A stretch of 64,000 bases of DNA, taken from NCBI GenBank assembly GCA_958496175.1, contig OY292276.1, positions 62,881,080 through 62,945,079 on the forward strand. Reading direction: 5' to 3'. Under the pieces are notes generated by a model, which worked only from the letters and a program-made list of their open reading frames with translations, searched no databases and was not told where the DNA came from. Origin of the DNA: Sisyra terminalis. Taxonomy: Eukaryota > Arthropoda > Insecta > Neuroptera > Sisyridae. Every line of letters starts with the position of its first letter. Position 1 is the first letter of the stretch. The translations under genes were made by a program, and so were the position numbers. Positions 23,688 to 36,858 of the stretch are shown here, in pieces.

Positions 23688-24800
23688 CTACGTTTCCTTT
23701 TCCCCTCTGGCCCCTGTGCTGTTTTTCCTTCTGTTCCTGTGCTAGATATAGTGACGTGGGATTAGGAATGTCCGAATACTCAATAATTCCTCCATTCTAC
23801 GTTAGCAAATAGAGTGTCAGGGGACAATTATGGATATAATTGTGATTGATAACAACAAATTATTTTGACATTAAAGATAAACTTTATGGCAACGAAACAT
23901 ATTTGAAGAAAACTTAAGCCATTAACAAAGAAATTCAAAGATAGATTGATTTTTTGACACACAGAAATTTTTCAAAGTAGTCTTGAGAAAATCTTCAAAA
24001 GGCAAAATGCTGTGCTAACTAACTGCTGCAATAAATTAATTTCTTTTCCTGATTCTTATACTCAAGGTTTATAAATTATTGCACAGGTTGCCCCATTAGA
24101 CAAAAAAATGACGTCTTACGAAAAATTTTGAAGTTTGAATTAGTCTAAAGATATATACGAATTTTTTTTTTTTTTTTTTACGGAATCTCTCCAATTTGGA
24201 TATTATAACAGTAATAATTTCCTTCCGTATGTTATTAGTGATAAGTCCACAAATACACGGAGGCATGATGGAAAGTCTAAGCTTTGAACTTGTGCGTCTG
24301 CAATTGCATATCTCTTCTTATTTAGAAAGAAAAACGGACACTCCTTTTCTGAAATTTTAAAAAACTATTGATTGAATGATAAAAGTAATAAAACTCTAAC
24401 GGATTACCATTCACCAAATATATTTGTTACAAAGCGAATTTAATTTAGGTAACAACTGCTTTTCTCTGCATCCATTTTGAGACTCAAAATCTGTAAAAAT
24501 AAAATCATATTATTATTTGAATTTGAGTACAATTATTTCACTCAAGAAGACTGTTTTAATGTTATTGTAAAATTATTGTAGGAGACATGTAAACTTTTAA
24601 AATGGTAGGTAAATAGTAAAGCTCTACCTACTTGTTGTATTTTGATTATAAAACTATTACATGAATATTCCACAATCACCACACTGCATTCATTCCAGAT
24701 TTGGTTGTTTTCAGGTAAACTCCAAGTCCTATTGACCCCCGAAATTGTGGGTTTGGAGGAGAATAATGCTGCGAATCCCATGGACAATTACACCACATTA

Positions 24801-25436
24801 TAGGATTTCTGTATCCGAAAGTCATTCCTGGATTCGTTCAAAAAGCGTGGATTCATTAAAGCCATTTTTTGTGGATGTACACCAAAACTTAACTTTTATA
24901 TGTAAAGAGGGTCTCTCTTTCACTTCCATCTAAAATAAAAGTTTTTAATTTAATCTGGGTATTAGGTACCTTGATACTTTGATCCAAAGATTTACATACT
25001 TACCACAAAAGTTTATTGTCTTTATTTAACTCTCATTTAACTTTTACGCAATTGTCTACAAAGAATTTGAAGTTGAGTAAAACTTGAAGTAATTTCACAA
25101 AATCTTCGTAAATTTTATTACATCTTATTGTCGGACTATTAATTTCATCTTATGACTCCAAAAAAAAGGCGAAGACTGCAACGTGCAAAAGTAAGAGCCG
25201 AAGAGGAACTCGAATTGGGGAAAAACTTGGGATTATTGTTCTCTATCCTCACACATATCACATCTCATTTCCGCATTATTACTTTCAACCCATGTGTTCG
25301 ATTAGTACTTGAGGATAGTAGTTTGTAGAAGCCAGAACCAAGTAGAGCTTCGTTGGTACTAATTCTTGTCAAATCTTCATCATCTGATCCGTGCAGTAAT
25401 ATGGACCTGGTAACTGAACAAAGAGTCAATATTCCT
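24801..25436 (-). pseudogene. Block B copy, unit 2
   Basis: Same as 8325-8960; intron 24930-25003. I saw no difference that changes the frames. Confidence 0.4.
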
Positions 25437-28400
25437 GATTCAAGTATGGTACTACCTAGGTACTACCAAATGGTTCCAACAAATCCCGAGGGAATTAATT
25501 GAAATAACTTTTCAAATGACGTCAAACATAAGGGGCAATACTTAATAAACCCTGAGATAGATTGCCAATAGAACACAAGACATTGTTAGAATACCTAATA
25601 ATATATATTAAGTTCCTAATAACTATACAACATGCAAAAGCAACAAGTAGCATTTGTTTGTATTCCATTGATTCCTATTTTGGAAAATTTAAATATCAAT
25701 TTCGGAAATATATAATAATGCAAGCGATTAAATAAGACAATTAACATAATTTTAGGGCAACAATTAAGAGAAAATTACTTTGTTCTTGTGCATGAAAAAC
25801 TAACCTCATTGTAGGTACTGTGCAATTTTTATCTTTCGACAATTTGAAAAATTTACTTACATTTTTCCATTTCCATATTCCAATCGATGCACCAAATAAT
25901 AGTTTTGCTATAAATTGAGAAATTTAATTAATAATGCACAAATTTCCGCTACTTTATCGCTGATTTCATTGCAACTTGGTCGATCAAAACAACAGGTGGT
26001 CGGCAGTTGTTGTATGTGTATGTATACACATAAAAGGAGAATAATAATAATAAAGTAAGTAGAAAAGATCGATGAAATGCAAGTTAAAGAGAGAAGTGAA
26101 TAGTATCACGTAAACTAACATTTCCAACATTTTCCACCCGTCCCCATATTCCTTTCGACTCCTTAATACTTCGAAAGGTAAAAATAACGCTTTGCATTTT
26201 CCCTGTTTTTAGTTGAACATAATTTATTTTTCACCAATTAATGGCATATCCTAAGTGGGGGGATCGTGGGGATAAATTCAAGGCATTCAAGTTAACCAAA
26301 AAAATAATGCCAATCAGGCAGTTATTGTACTGTTCAAACGGTTCTAAACGATTCGGAATGTTCAATAAAACATGAACGACCATTGTTGTATTGAACTGCC
26401 CCCTAGCGAAATAATATGACAATACCTTTGAATTTTAAAATATGAAATTTTTGAACCCAAAACTTGGACCATAAAAATGTAACGCCTTTAATATTGGAAT
26501 GACATTGAATTACAGCAATAAAGAAATTTAAAATTAAATAAGGGCAAGAGAGTTTATGGAGAGTGTAGGTAGCTCAGAATTCTCACAGAACACCCTAAAC
26601 ATATCTAAAACAAATATTATTTTTCTATCCAATTTTCCTTTTTTCCCCATCAAAGTCTGACACAATAATGAAAATTGCAAACCACAACATTATAGGTCCA
26701 TAAGAAGCTAAAATGAAAAAGCTTTTTCTTTAATAAATCCAAGTTAAAATAAAAAGCGTTGAATATGGCAAAGGGTGTGGGAATTGTCATTTGATTGTTT
26801 GCAAATGAAAAAGGCGAAACTAGAAAAATAAATAAAACCGGCTCTAGAATTTAATCGTGAAAATCATAAGGAAAAAAATTGGAATATTTAATTCATATTC
26901 TAGCGATTTTCCTTTGACAAGTAATGTGACAGCGGTGAAAAAATTTTCATATTGCAAACCTTTTCTTTGGGCACATTCAACATAACCTTTTGTCTAACTT
27001 TTTAGATGAAAGAAAAACTGGTCAATAAAATAATGGTTTCCCAACTGTAGGCATTCTGAAATGACAATTTTTAGTTCGTTATAAATAAAAATTTACTTGA
27101 AAACCCAATGGAACCAAGAATTTCTTTCAGTGTTCAAATGGTTCAAACGAAAATGTATGGCAATTATTGTATGAAACTGGCCTCTGGTTAATGAACTTTA
27201 CAATATCTTTGAATTTGAAAATATGAAATTTTTGAACGCTTTGAAACCACGGAATATGTTAAAACTATAAAAATTAAATCCTATTATATTGGGACCATTT
27301 GAACTCTTAAATAGCGATCTACATATAATAACTAATATCAATAATTTACTGATTATTTGGTTTCAATGTAAACCAGAAAAATCGACATTGTAATTGAATT
27401 GGATTAAATCTAATGTGAACAATCCATTAGCAACCTGTAGGTACTGACCTCATATTCCTATCGATAATTTATTTAAAAAAAAAAAGCAATAAGAAAGTTT
27501 CTTTAATTCAATTCGGTTAGTGCAATACTTTAGTTATTCAGCGTTAAGAATTTAAAAAGCTTCCAACAAATAGTTTTACATTAAATAAAAATTATTTAAA
27601 ATAATAATTAAGAGAACATTTTTCACCGAATTCAATTAAGAAGAGCCAATGTAATCTCACCTTCATTTAAAAACTACTTGTCGTAGGTACTATCTTCTAC
27701 CAATCCATACAACTTATTTTGAAAATAATTACGAGAGAGTACTTATTTGAGCCTTTAATTAAAATCCCAAACAAATTCCTAATCAAGAATCAGTTGAATT
27801 AGCCGATGCAATTGCTTTAATAACTAAGGAAATTTAATTGATTTTTCCTTTTTCAAGTTGAATTTTAATTCTATTGAATTATGTATATAGTGCAGAAGTT
27901 AACAATATCGTTTGCAGTGTAAATCTAGGAAATGTTTATGAGATATTTTTTAAAGGCTTAATAAAATCTTAAAAATGTTTTGATACTTGATAATAAATTT
28001 AAATAAACCATTGTGACGTTATCCTGAATATTAAAATGAATTCTTTTAAGAAAAAGATGCAATGATGTTGCCTTAATAGTTTGATGAATACTTAAATTTC
28101 TATCAGTGGCTTAAATATTAAAGTATTTTTAGATATTTATCTATATGCAGCAAGTGCACAGAATGTAGTATAACATAAACAATTTGTTAAATTTGTGTGC
28201 TTATGAAAATTAAATATTTTAGCAATTAAAAAAAATGATGTCTACAATAATTTTCTTTGTTACTTATGAAATTTACAAAATCAATTTTAAAATCAACTAT
28301 ACCTACAAACTTTTCACACTTCATCACAATAACGACACAATAGTTTAATTATAAATCAAGTGACGGGTACAATTAATTTGTACAAACCAGTAGAAGAAAT

Positions 28401-28449
28401 TTAAATTTCTGCCGTTGAAATCGTCGTCGATCGGCGCCACTCCAAGCCC

Positions 28450-28669
28450 TATATAAATGGGGAGAAAATATACATCTTTTATTTTACATTTACACTTAGT
28501 GTAGCATATATCTATGGATATTATATCAATATTTATGCATCAATATCATTCTTCTATTATTAGCTGCGCTTGCAATATATATATGGGAATAGTTGATCTT
28601 CATAATCTCGATGACAATTGATTTGTTTTCGTTGAATAAATTAAAATCATCTAAAAAAAAAAAAAAAAA
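28450..28669 (+). other. TATA-to-poly(A) segment, unit 2
   Basis: Copy of 11974-12195: TATATAA 28450-28456, AATAAA 28635-28640, A17 at 28653-28669. The inner TA tract is one repeat shorter. Confidence 0.3.
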
Positions 28670-29063
28670 CTTAAATTAATTTCACCACTTACTTAACAAA
28701 TATTAATTAATCCTATTTGAAGTAATGTATGATATTGTTATGCTAAATCACCTAAACGATGATAACACAGTAGGTGGTCTTACAACTGTTGTAAATCCAA
28801 TTGGAATGAATTTACAACGATACACCACGAGAGGTATACGGGGTGATTACGTATGAGTATTTAAAGATAAATATTCCGAATACAAAATGAATATTGTCTA
28901 GGTAAGCTATACTTATGCAATCGTTGATATTAACCAGAACCAATATAACATAGTGAATAATATCAACTTACTTGAATTATAAATGATTATCTAATCTCTG
29001 GATGCATTTCTCCTGCACAGCGTCATAGAAAGATTTTTACAATCCAAAGGTACGTTTTCCAAC

Positions 29064-29374
29064 TGATTTCTCATAAACGCGCCATAAGTACCTACTTTGT
29101 GGATGTACGCCAAAATGTTTCTTTTATATTATAGATGAACTTTTTTTTCTTGTTCAACCTAAAAAAATAGTTTTAAATTTCCATTCTATTACATAGTATC
29201 ATGTACCAGAAAACTTATTACCTCAAAAGCCTTTTGTCGTCAACTCTCTGCTTACTTTAAGCGTAATTATGGTTGTCTACGAGAAACTTAAATTGGAGAA
29301 AAACTTGAGTGATAGTTTTGCACATCCACATCCACATTATTACTTTCATTCCATGGGGGGAGCAAGATAGTAAA
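29064..29374 (-). pseudogene. Block C copy, unit 2
   Basis: Same as 12590-12900; intron 29159-29221. Confidence 0.35.
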
Positions 29375-29903
29375 GTTGGGAACAGAAGCGTACGAAAAAA
29401 AGGAACAAATGGGAAGAGTGAAGACATCTTGAGATGTAAACTTCTGTTAATTCTTCTTCGCCATAATGAGTTCAGTTATCTGTATATTATTCTAATCCCC
29501 GTAGATGAACGAATAGTAAATTAACACTCTGACTTCCAATAAGCCTTAGGAGTCGACGTAGGTACTTCCAAATATCTCTAAGAAATTATAAGAAATGACA
29601 ATTTTTAATTTTACCGAAATTTATTAAAACTTATCGTTTACCTGTTTATACAATATTAACAATGCTGCTTTACATTGACCAAAAACGTAGCAAGAAAAAA
29701 TCCACGGGAAATTAAAAAATATGCAAACATATTAAACTGGGTACCTAGTTCCTATAAAGTCAGAGCATTGTCAGATATTGTGAGTTGAAACTTATTTACA
29801 TTTATTATCATACCTATTAGTTTATGTCATTGCCATCAAGTTCATCATTAATTTGAGAACACTGAAACTGCGTACTTACACCAAACTGTCTAAGAAGTTG
29901 GCT

Positions 29904-31624
29904 TTTTCTTTTCGGATACCACCAGGTTGATTTCCCCCTCTCTTTGCATTTATTCTCCGTATTACTCCGTACGTTTTAATTAGCTTCACAAAATAATCAA
30001 ATAGTTGGTAAGACGTTTTCTAAATGACTCCACAAATCTGCACAGAAAAAGTACTTAATTTAGAATTATTATTAAATTTTGTTATAAAATATTAATCGAA
30101 GATCCCAATGACATATTTTACGGTTCAACGATAACTGCTTCCTTCAATTCCTAGATACATTGAATCTGCACAGAAAAAAGAATCATTAATTTATATATTT
30201 AAAACTTAAACTAAATTTTCTAAAGCTAAGCTTATAAAACTAATGATCTATCTACGTATATATTATATATATAAGTTATTAACGAAAAAGATCTCACATA
30301 ATATAATATAAACCCCAAATATAAAAATAATTTCATGTAGGTATTAGTATAAAATAATTTCAAGATAGAGAATACGTTTTTAGAGTACTAGATAAGAGAA
30401 ATAGGCTTTTAAGGGTAGGTAGGGCAGAGGTTTTGAATCTATAAAGTGAACATTTCGTGTTCGTATTATCGTTTTATAAATTTAATGATTGCAAAGGACT
30501 GAACGACGTGGGTCGCAGTTTTGAATCGACTATTTATCAATTGTAAGTTCAGCTATTGCACAAATGCATATATCTAAGCCAATATATAATATTAAATTTA
30601 GTATAATGTTACAAGTTGTTAATGTTATAAAACAACTTATAAAAATTGAAACCCAAACAAGAGGTATTAAATGTTTCTATCTAAATAATACCTAAGCCTA
30701 GTTTCAATTGATTTAAAGTAGTATTAGTTTCCCGTGAAATATTGGGGTCAAAAGAATAATAGAGATAAAGTATAACTAAGCTATAGATAGGATTTGATAA
30801 CGATGACTGGTATTAGGTAATAATAAGAAGCTTGATGGCTTGAATGGCTGAAGAAGAAGGAATTTCAATAGTTTCGTCATGTCTTGAATTGCTCATCTAA
30901 TCAATTCTTCCGACTGCAATCATTCCAAGAGAATATCTGCAAAGAAAATAAAATTTAATTAAAGCAAAAAAATAAGGTTTTTAAATTCTTCATTTCTTGA
31001 GGGCCAACGTGCTAACACATCTCTTTGAATTCTTTCACATTGACAATCCATCGAATCTGCACAGACAAAACAACATTTAATCTCTTCAAATCAGTTGAAT
31101 ATAAAAACTTAAAATTAATAAAAAACTACGTAAAGACAATAACAATAAAGCTAAGATAATATTATAACTGAACTATTTTGGATAGGTAGGCGGCGCTAAG
31201 CTAACAATATAAGAATTCCCATTGTTCTATTATTTTTTTTTAAAACATTCAAGGGGGAGAGGGTGGTTGTTTTGAATTAATTTTCATAACTTGGCGATTG
31301 GTATAGAGGTCGGCTCCATTATCAATTGTTCCGCAAAAATCTGTAACAGAAAAAAATAATCAAAAACTAAAGACAATTTGGTTTCGTTTCTTCATTTCTT
31401 CAGATTTTCCCGTGACCATTGCATCTGCACAGAAAAAAAAAACACAATTAAAAAATGGAATTTGAATTTTTAAAATAAAATCAAAATATAAAAATAAACA
31501 TTCAGAAATAAAACATTTGATAAAAATACATATATCCAATAGAAATACAAGTAAATCTAAGAATTGTTTCCCCAAAAAAATAATACAATAAAAATTGAAA
31601 TAACTAGAAGAGAACATAAGATTG
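29904..31624 (-). other. Microexon-like acceptor array, unit 2
   Basis: Copy of 13430-15150, with acceptors at 31425, 31341, 31057, 30937, 30166 and 30038. Confidence 0.4.
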
Positions 31625-33262
31625 GTCTCATGTCACAGGTAGGTGTTTCAATCGAATAAAAAAAATATGATAACGTATTGATATCTCTGATATAGGCTGT
31701 CAGGGTAAGGGATGTTAGATATTATTTAGACTAAATAGGGTCTTAATTATCTAAATCCACAGCATGGGCTGTAGATTTGATTTAATTTTTACAAATTGTA
31801 TGATTAGTGTATATTTGGTTTCAAATATTCAATCGTTTCACAATTCTACAACGACAAATGTATTTAGAACTTAATAGTGTAGAGTAGCAGTAATATATAA
31901 TATAATCCTTCGATGGAATAATAAAGTCAGCAATCAATCGGTAGCATCTTAATGTATTGATAGTAAATTTCACTCCATGGCTCTCAGCGATAGTTCAGTT
32001 CAAAATTCATGTCAATTGAGGAACTCTTAATTATTTGAGATTGATTCCATTCATCATTATGATCATTAATATTGCTATTTCCAAAGATCTTATTGATTAT
32101 TACATATTATGTGTTCCATACATATCCACTCTCCATCCTCATTGAACAGAAATGCACCAAATCTGAAAGAAACTGGTTTTATAATGTTACCAAATCGAAA
32201 TTTAGATTTGAAGGAAATATTGGTATTCCAGAGATATGATTACACAATCATCTTCTTTAAAAGTTTAGTACAAATATCTGAAAATTCCTATGAAAGTCGT
32301 AACTGTTGAAAAATTGCCAAAATAAACACATCTCTTACTATCATATTTGAATACCCTATTGTTATTCCATGTTAAATTTATTGACTCTAAAAACTGATTG
32401 TTGTAACGTTCCCATTAATTCCAATCTATTGTTGTGTTCTTTAAAACTTGCTAACTGCCCTATACTCTAATACAAAGTAATCAGATAATTTGAAAACAGG
32501 AAAAATAATAGTCCAAATAGAACATGCATATCTAACCTGTGCAATTCGTCAACCCATTTTCTGCTATAATTTGTCGATAAAAGTTGAATATAACAATGTC
32601 CAGTATTCCACAAATACACAAACTATATTTAAACATAATAGTTGGTAATTTTTATAATAAAAAACTTACTATGTACCACTAAAATAAATACATGAAGTTA
32701 CTTAAGTAAAAACGAGTCAAAATCACCAATATGTCTGCTGTTGAAAACAATTCTTTTTTTGTTTTCAAACAACAATTGTTACATATATGATTTAATTATT
32801 TTTTTCAAATACGAATTAACAAAAAACTTGGCGAAAATCAAATGTTCAATTAATAAAATGAATTTTAAAACACAATTTTTCTATTTCTATAAGAAAAATT
32901 TAAAGAAAAACGAGTTTTTCAGTAAAAAAATTGTTTGTTGAAAAAAGTCGGTAATGTAGTTACCAGAATTTCATAAGAAGCTGATTCAAATATTCCTATT
33001 GTGATATATTCCTATTGACTTGGGTTACATAATTTGATTGAAACTATAACTATTATTAAATCTATATGGATACTGTAAGTTTTATAGTAACTGTAAATAA
33101 ATTTAAAATTAATTTTCCCCTAGCCTATAATAGAACGCGTATGCCTATCGTATAACTTTCACGAAATACTATCGTCTTCCTATATACAATATCCATGATT
33201 AATGATGTTTTACTTATGTGAAAAAAACGATAAACTATGGTTGAGTTGAGTTTGAATAATAC

Positions 33263-33377
33263 CTATGCTTTGCAAATGTACTGCTTTAGAGCAGTTTTTG
33301 GTGTCGAATGCATATCTTTCACACCAGTCCAAAAATCTTCAAATGAAATCTCCATTCGCGGAAAGAATCAAGGAACA
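33263..33377 (-). CDS. Possible small exon or 30-codon ORF, unit 3 copy
   Basis: Unit 3 copy of the 1181-1295 feature. Acceptor, start and stop are unchanged. Confidence 0.2.
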
Positions 33378-33917
33378 CTAAAAGAAAAAAATAACATTTG
33401 AGATTGATTGCATGAATTCAATCTTATAAGCCTTATGAAGAAACGATCAACTAATAATGTTTATAGATAAAATAATAAAAATATATTATAACAAGAAGCT
33501 AGAATTTATAGCAGAAAAGAGGACAGTTGAAATTGTAATAAAATATTTAGTCATAAAAATTTTAAATTTTTAATCATATTATGCCGCATTAATCTTTTTT
33601 CCGTCTAGCATATATTAGGTACATTTTACCGAACTGTTCAGATAAATACAGATGAACTAATAATTTTTCACGATTAATTCTTTGTAACATAAACTACATA
33701 CAATAATAAAATTATCCATATCAACCAGTAGGTACCTACTAATGTAAATTAGTAAATAATTTCAACTTACATACTTGAATATTGTCTCCTTATTGTTAAT
33801 GAAATGACTTTCTAAGTACTACTGAATGCACTTTTTCTGATTTTTCCTGTAGATACTACTGCGGTGTTGCATGTAACTGGTTACTTAAACGGTGTCCAAC
33901 GTTATTCTGACATTCAT

Positions 33918-34686
33918 TAGAATTCATTACTTCGGTCTATACCTTCGACCAATAGTTGAGTTCTAATTTTCTGAATCCATGTACCTATCCTGTATTCCAA
34001 GATTCGTTCGAAAAGCGTTTTCACTACAGGCCATTTTTTTGTGGATGTACACCAAAACTTAGCATTTATACGTAAAGAGTTTTTGTCTTTCATTTCCAAC
34101 TAACTAAAACAAATATTTTTTTAATATTGTAATCTACTGTTACTATGTTCCAAAGGTTTTCATACTTACTTACCACAAACAAAAGCTGATTGCCTTTAGA
34201 CATCTATCATTTAACTTTGATGCAGTTGCCTCCAGGGGACTTGAAGTGAAGTAAAACTTGAAGTAATCTCACAAAATCATGGTCAATTTTTTACATCTTA
34301 CTGTCGTAGGTAGTAGTAGTATCATTAATTTCATCTTAGGACTCCAAAAAAAAGGCGAGGACAGCAACGTGCAAAAGCAAGAACCGAAGAAGGTTGGTCG
34401 TATGAAAGCTGGTCCAGTTTTAATCGTAACGAATTCGGTTTGTTGTCCAATAGATACAGCAGTTTCTTGATGGCATCGCATGCATGGCCGTTTCCAAGGA
34501 ACTCGAATTGGGGAAAAACTTGGGAACATTGTTCACTATCCTCCTGCATTTCCGCATTATTACTTTCGACCCATGTCTTGGATTAGTACTTGAGGATAGT
34601 AGTTTGTAGAACTTCGTTGGTACCAAATCTTCATCATCTGATCCGTGCAGTAATATGAACCTGGTAACTAAACAAAGAGTCAATAT
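33918..34686 (-). pseudogene. Block A copy, unit 3
   Basis: Same remnant and frameshift; intron 34104-34173. It carries A at 34279, as in unit 1. Confidence 0.4.
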
Positions 34687-36561
34687 TCCTGATTCCAGTA
34701 CGGTACCTACCTACTACCAAATGGTTCCATTATTGAAATTATTGGAATTATTTAAAATAACTTTTCAATGTTGACGTCAAACATAAGGGGCAATATTTCA
34801 TAAACCCTAAGATTAAGTCAATAAAACATACATTGATATTGTTCGAATATCTAATATATTAAGTTTAATAACTATACCACATGCAAAACCAATAAGTAGC
34901 ACTTATTTGTGTTCCATTGTTACCTATTTTGGGAAATTTCAATACCAATTTCGGAAATATAATAATGCAATCGATTAAATCTAATCAAACAATGACAATT
35001 AACAACAAAATTTTAAGGGAACAATTAAGAGAAAATTACTTTTTACTTATGCATGAAAAACCAACCTCAATACAGTACAGTGCAATTTTTATCGATCGAC
35101 AATTTGAAAAATTTACGTACAGTTTTCCATTTTCATATTCTAATGGATGCACCAAACACTCAACTATCATTATGCATATTAATTTCTTTATAAATTGGGA
35201 AATTTAATTAATAATGCACAAAATTCATTGCAACTTGGTCGACCAAAACAACAGGTGATTTATAGTTGTTTATGTTCATTATAAGTACGCATGTCAAACT
35301 CAAAAGTGTGGTTATTTTCAAATTTTCATTTTTGCTAAAGGAAGTGATTTGAGTTTAATAATTAAAGAATAACGTTATTTTATTACAACGAACGTTGGTT
35401 TAATTTAATATTTCTTATTATTTTATGGAACGAATTACACTTAGTAATGTATAGAATAGAGTTACTGGATAGATATAAAGTAATAAAGTCAACTTTTATT
35501 TTCTAACGTGTGTAGATGATATCGTACGTATGTATGCGTATTAATAGTAAAATAAGTAGATGAGATCGATGAGATGCAAGTATGAGAGAGAAATGAATAG
35601 TATCATAAACCTTTCCAACATTTACCTCCCAACATTCCCCTTATTCCCGACGACTCCTTGAATAATTCTAACGGTAAAAATAAAAGATTATCATTGCACA
35701 ACGAATTGTCAGTTTTCTCTTACAAAAATAATATTATTTACAATCCCATGTAAGTATTAGTTTATTTTACAATTATTGCAATTTTCAAAATAGTTATTGA
35801 TCGTAGAAATAGTTGCAATTGCTGCATTCATTTGGTGAATCGTATTTGAACATTGGAGATTCCTTCCCATGTGTTGTTTCTAAGCCAAAAAGTTTTTAGG
35901 TTCAATTAAAGGCGATTTCCGATCTATTAGGTTGATTTAGAAGAAATGAGAAGTAAGTTTTGTAGGTATGTAGTTGGTTTACTAGCTTATAAGTTTTTTT
36001 TAATGAACCACTACTAATTAATCATAGGAATGTAGGTATATTTAGTTGTTGTTGTTGTTGTTTTAAGATTCACTTGAAACATGGACATGAAAAAGAGTAA
36101 ATGAATTGGAAGATTGGAAATATACCTATCCACCTAGATACCAGCTCATGGACTGCGTAAAGTTGAGGGAAGTGCTGCAGTGACGAAATTTTCATCTGAA
36201 TGTCACCTAGTCTTGGATGATTTGAACGTAAGTTAGTTTCTATATGTAGCTATATGAAAAATTTTAAACCAAAAATAGCGACAAAGGGAAACTTTGTTCT
36301 GAATTCATCAATTTTTATTCAATTTAAGGATGACATGATTTGAATACTCCAACTGAAAACTGCTATCCCAATAATCAACGCTGTTTGGCAGTCCGTATTG
36401 AAAGCAGACGTTTAAATTGGCCATGTAAATTGGCAGAGCTTTTTGTACCTTGAAGACTCAAGATGCTTTCTCGTTTCTAATTCACTGAATGGTCGCCGAA
36501 TGGTCCACGACTTGAACAACAAGTTGCTGTACCTACTTACGAAAGTTTTACCTACTGGACA

Positions 36562-36858
36562 TCTAAACCGAACTCGTTACGACTAAAAGTGGACCAGCTT
36601 TCATACGACGAACCTTCTTCGGTTCTTGCTTTTGCACGTCGCTGTCTTCGCCTTTTGTTTGGGAGTCCTAAGATGAAATTAATGGTACCTACGACGACAA
36701 TAAGATGTAAAAAAATTTACGAAGATTTGGTGAGATTACCTCAAGTTTCACTTCATATCAAGTCCTTTGTAGACAACTGCATAAAAGTTAAAACAGTAAA
36801 AAACTTCAAAATAACACATAATAGTCGAAATTTAACTAAAAACATGACTTTATTGTAG
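36562..36858 (+). CDS. Exon encoding a SOCS-box-like C-terminus (partial gene)
   Basis: Best preserved member of the block A/B/C family, on the opposite strand. The open frame runs from SKPNSLRLKVDQ through DEPSSVLAFARRCLRLLFG and then LVRLPQVSLHIKSFVDNC. The S-V-x-x-F-A-R-x-x-L-R spacing followed by L-P and I-K-x-F fits the two conserved halves of a SOCS box, with one extra residue in the second half. A donor-like ACA|GTAAAA at 36796 and an acceptor TTATTGTAG ending at 36858 would remove a 63-nt intron at the place where A, B and C have theirs. The frame would then end four codons later (VSNR-stop). Upstream, a small duplication (CTGTACCTACT...TTTTACCTACTGG) disturbs the frame, so the gene may be partial. 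SOCS identity is inferred from motif spacing only. Confidence 0.45.
   Translation, partial: SKPNSLRLKVDQLSYDEPSSVLAFARRCLRLLFGSPKMKLMVPTTTIRCKKIYEDLVRLPQVSLHIKSFVDNCIKVKTVKNFKITHNSRNLTKNMTLL

Larger units (their letters stand above)
15609..32082. repeat. Macro-repeat unit 2 (16.5 kb)
   Basis: Head-to-tail copy of unit 1 with every block in the same order. It is 866 bp longer, nearly all of it in the fold-back element, which keeps a complete hairpin centre and one more 742-bp module than unit 3. It also has one extra GTT triplet at 19571-19591. It lacks the 9.9 kb block of unit 3. Confidence 0.95.
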
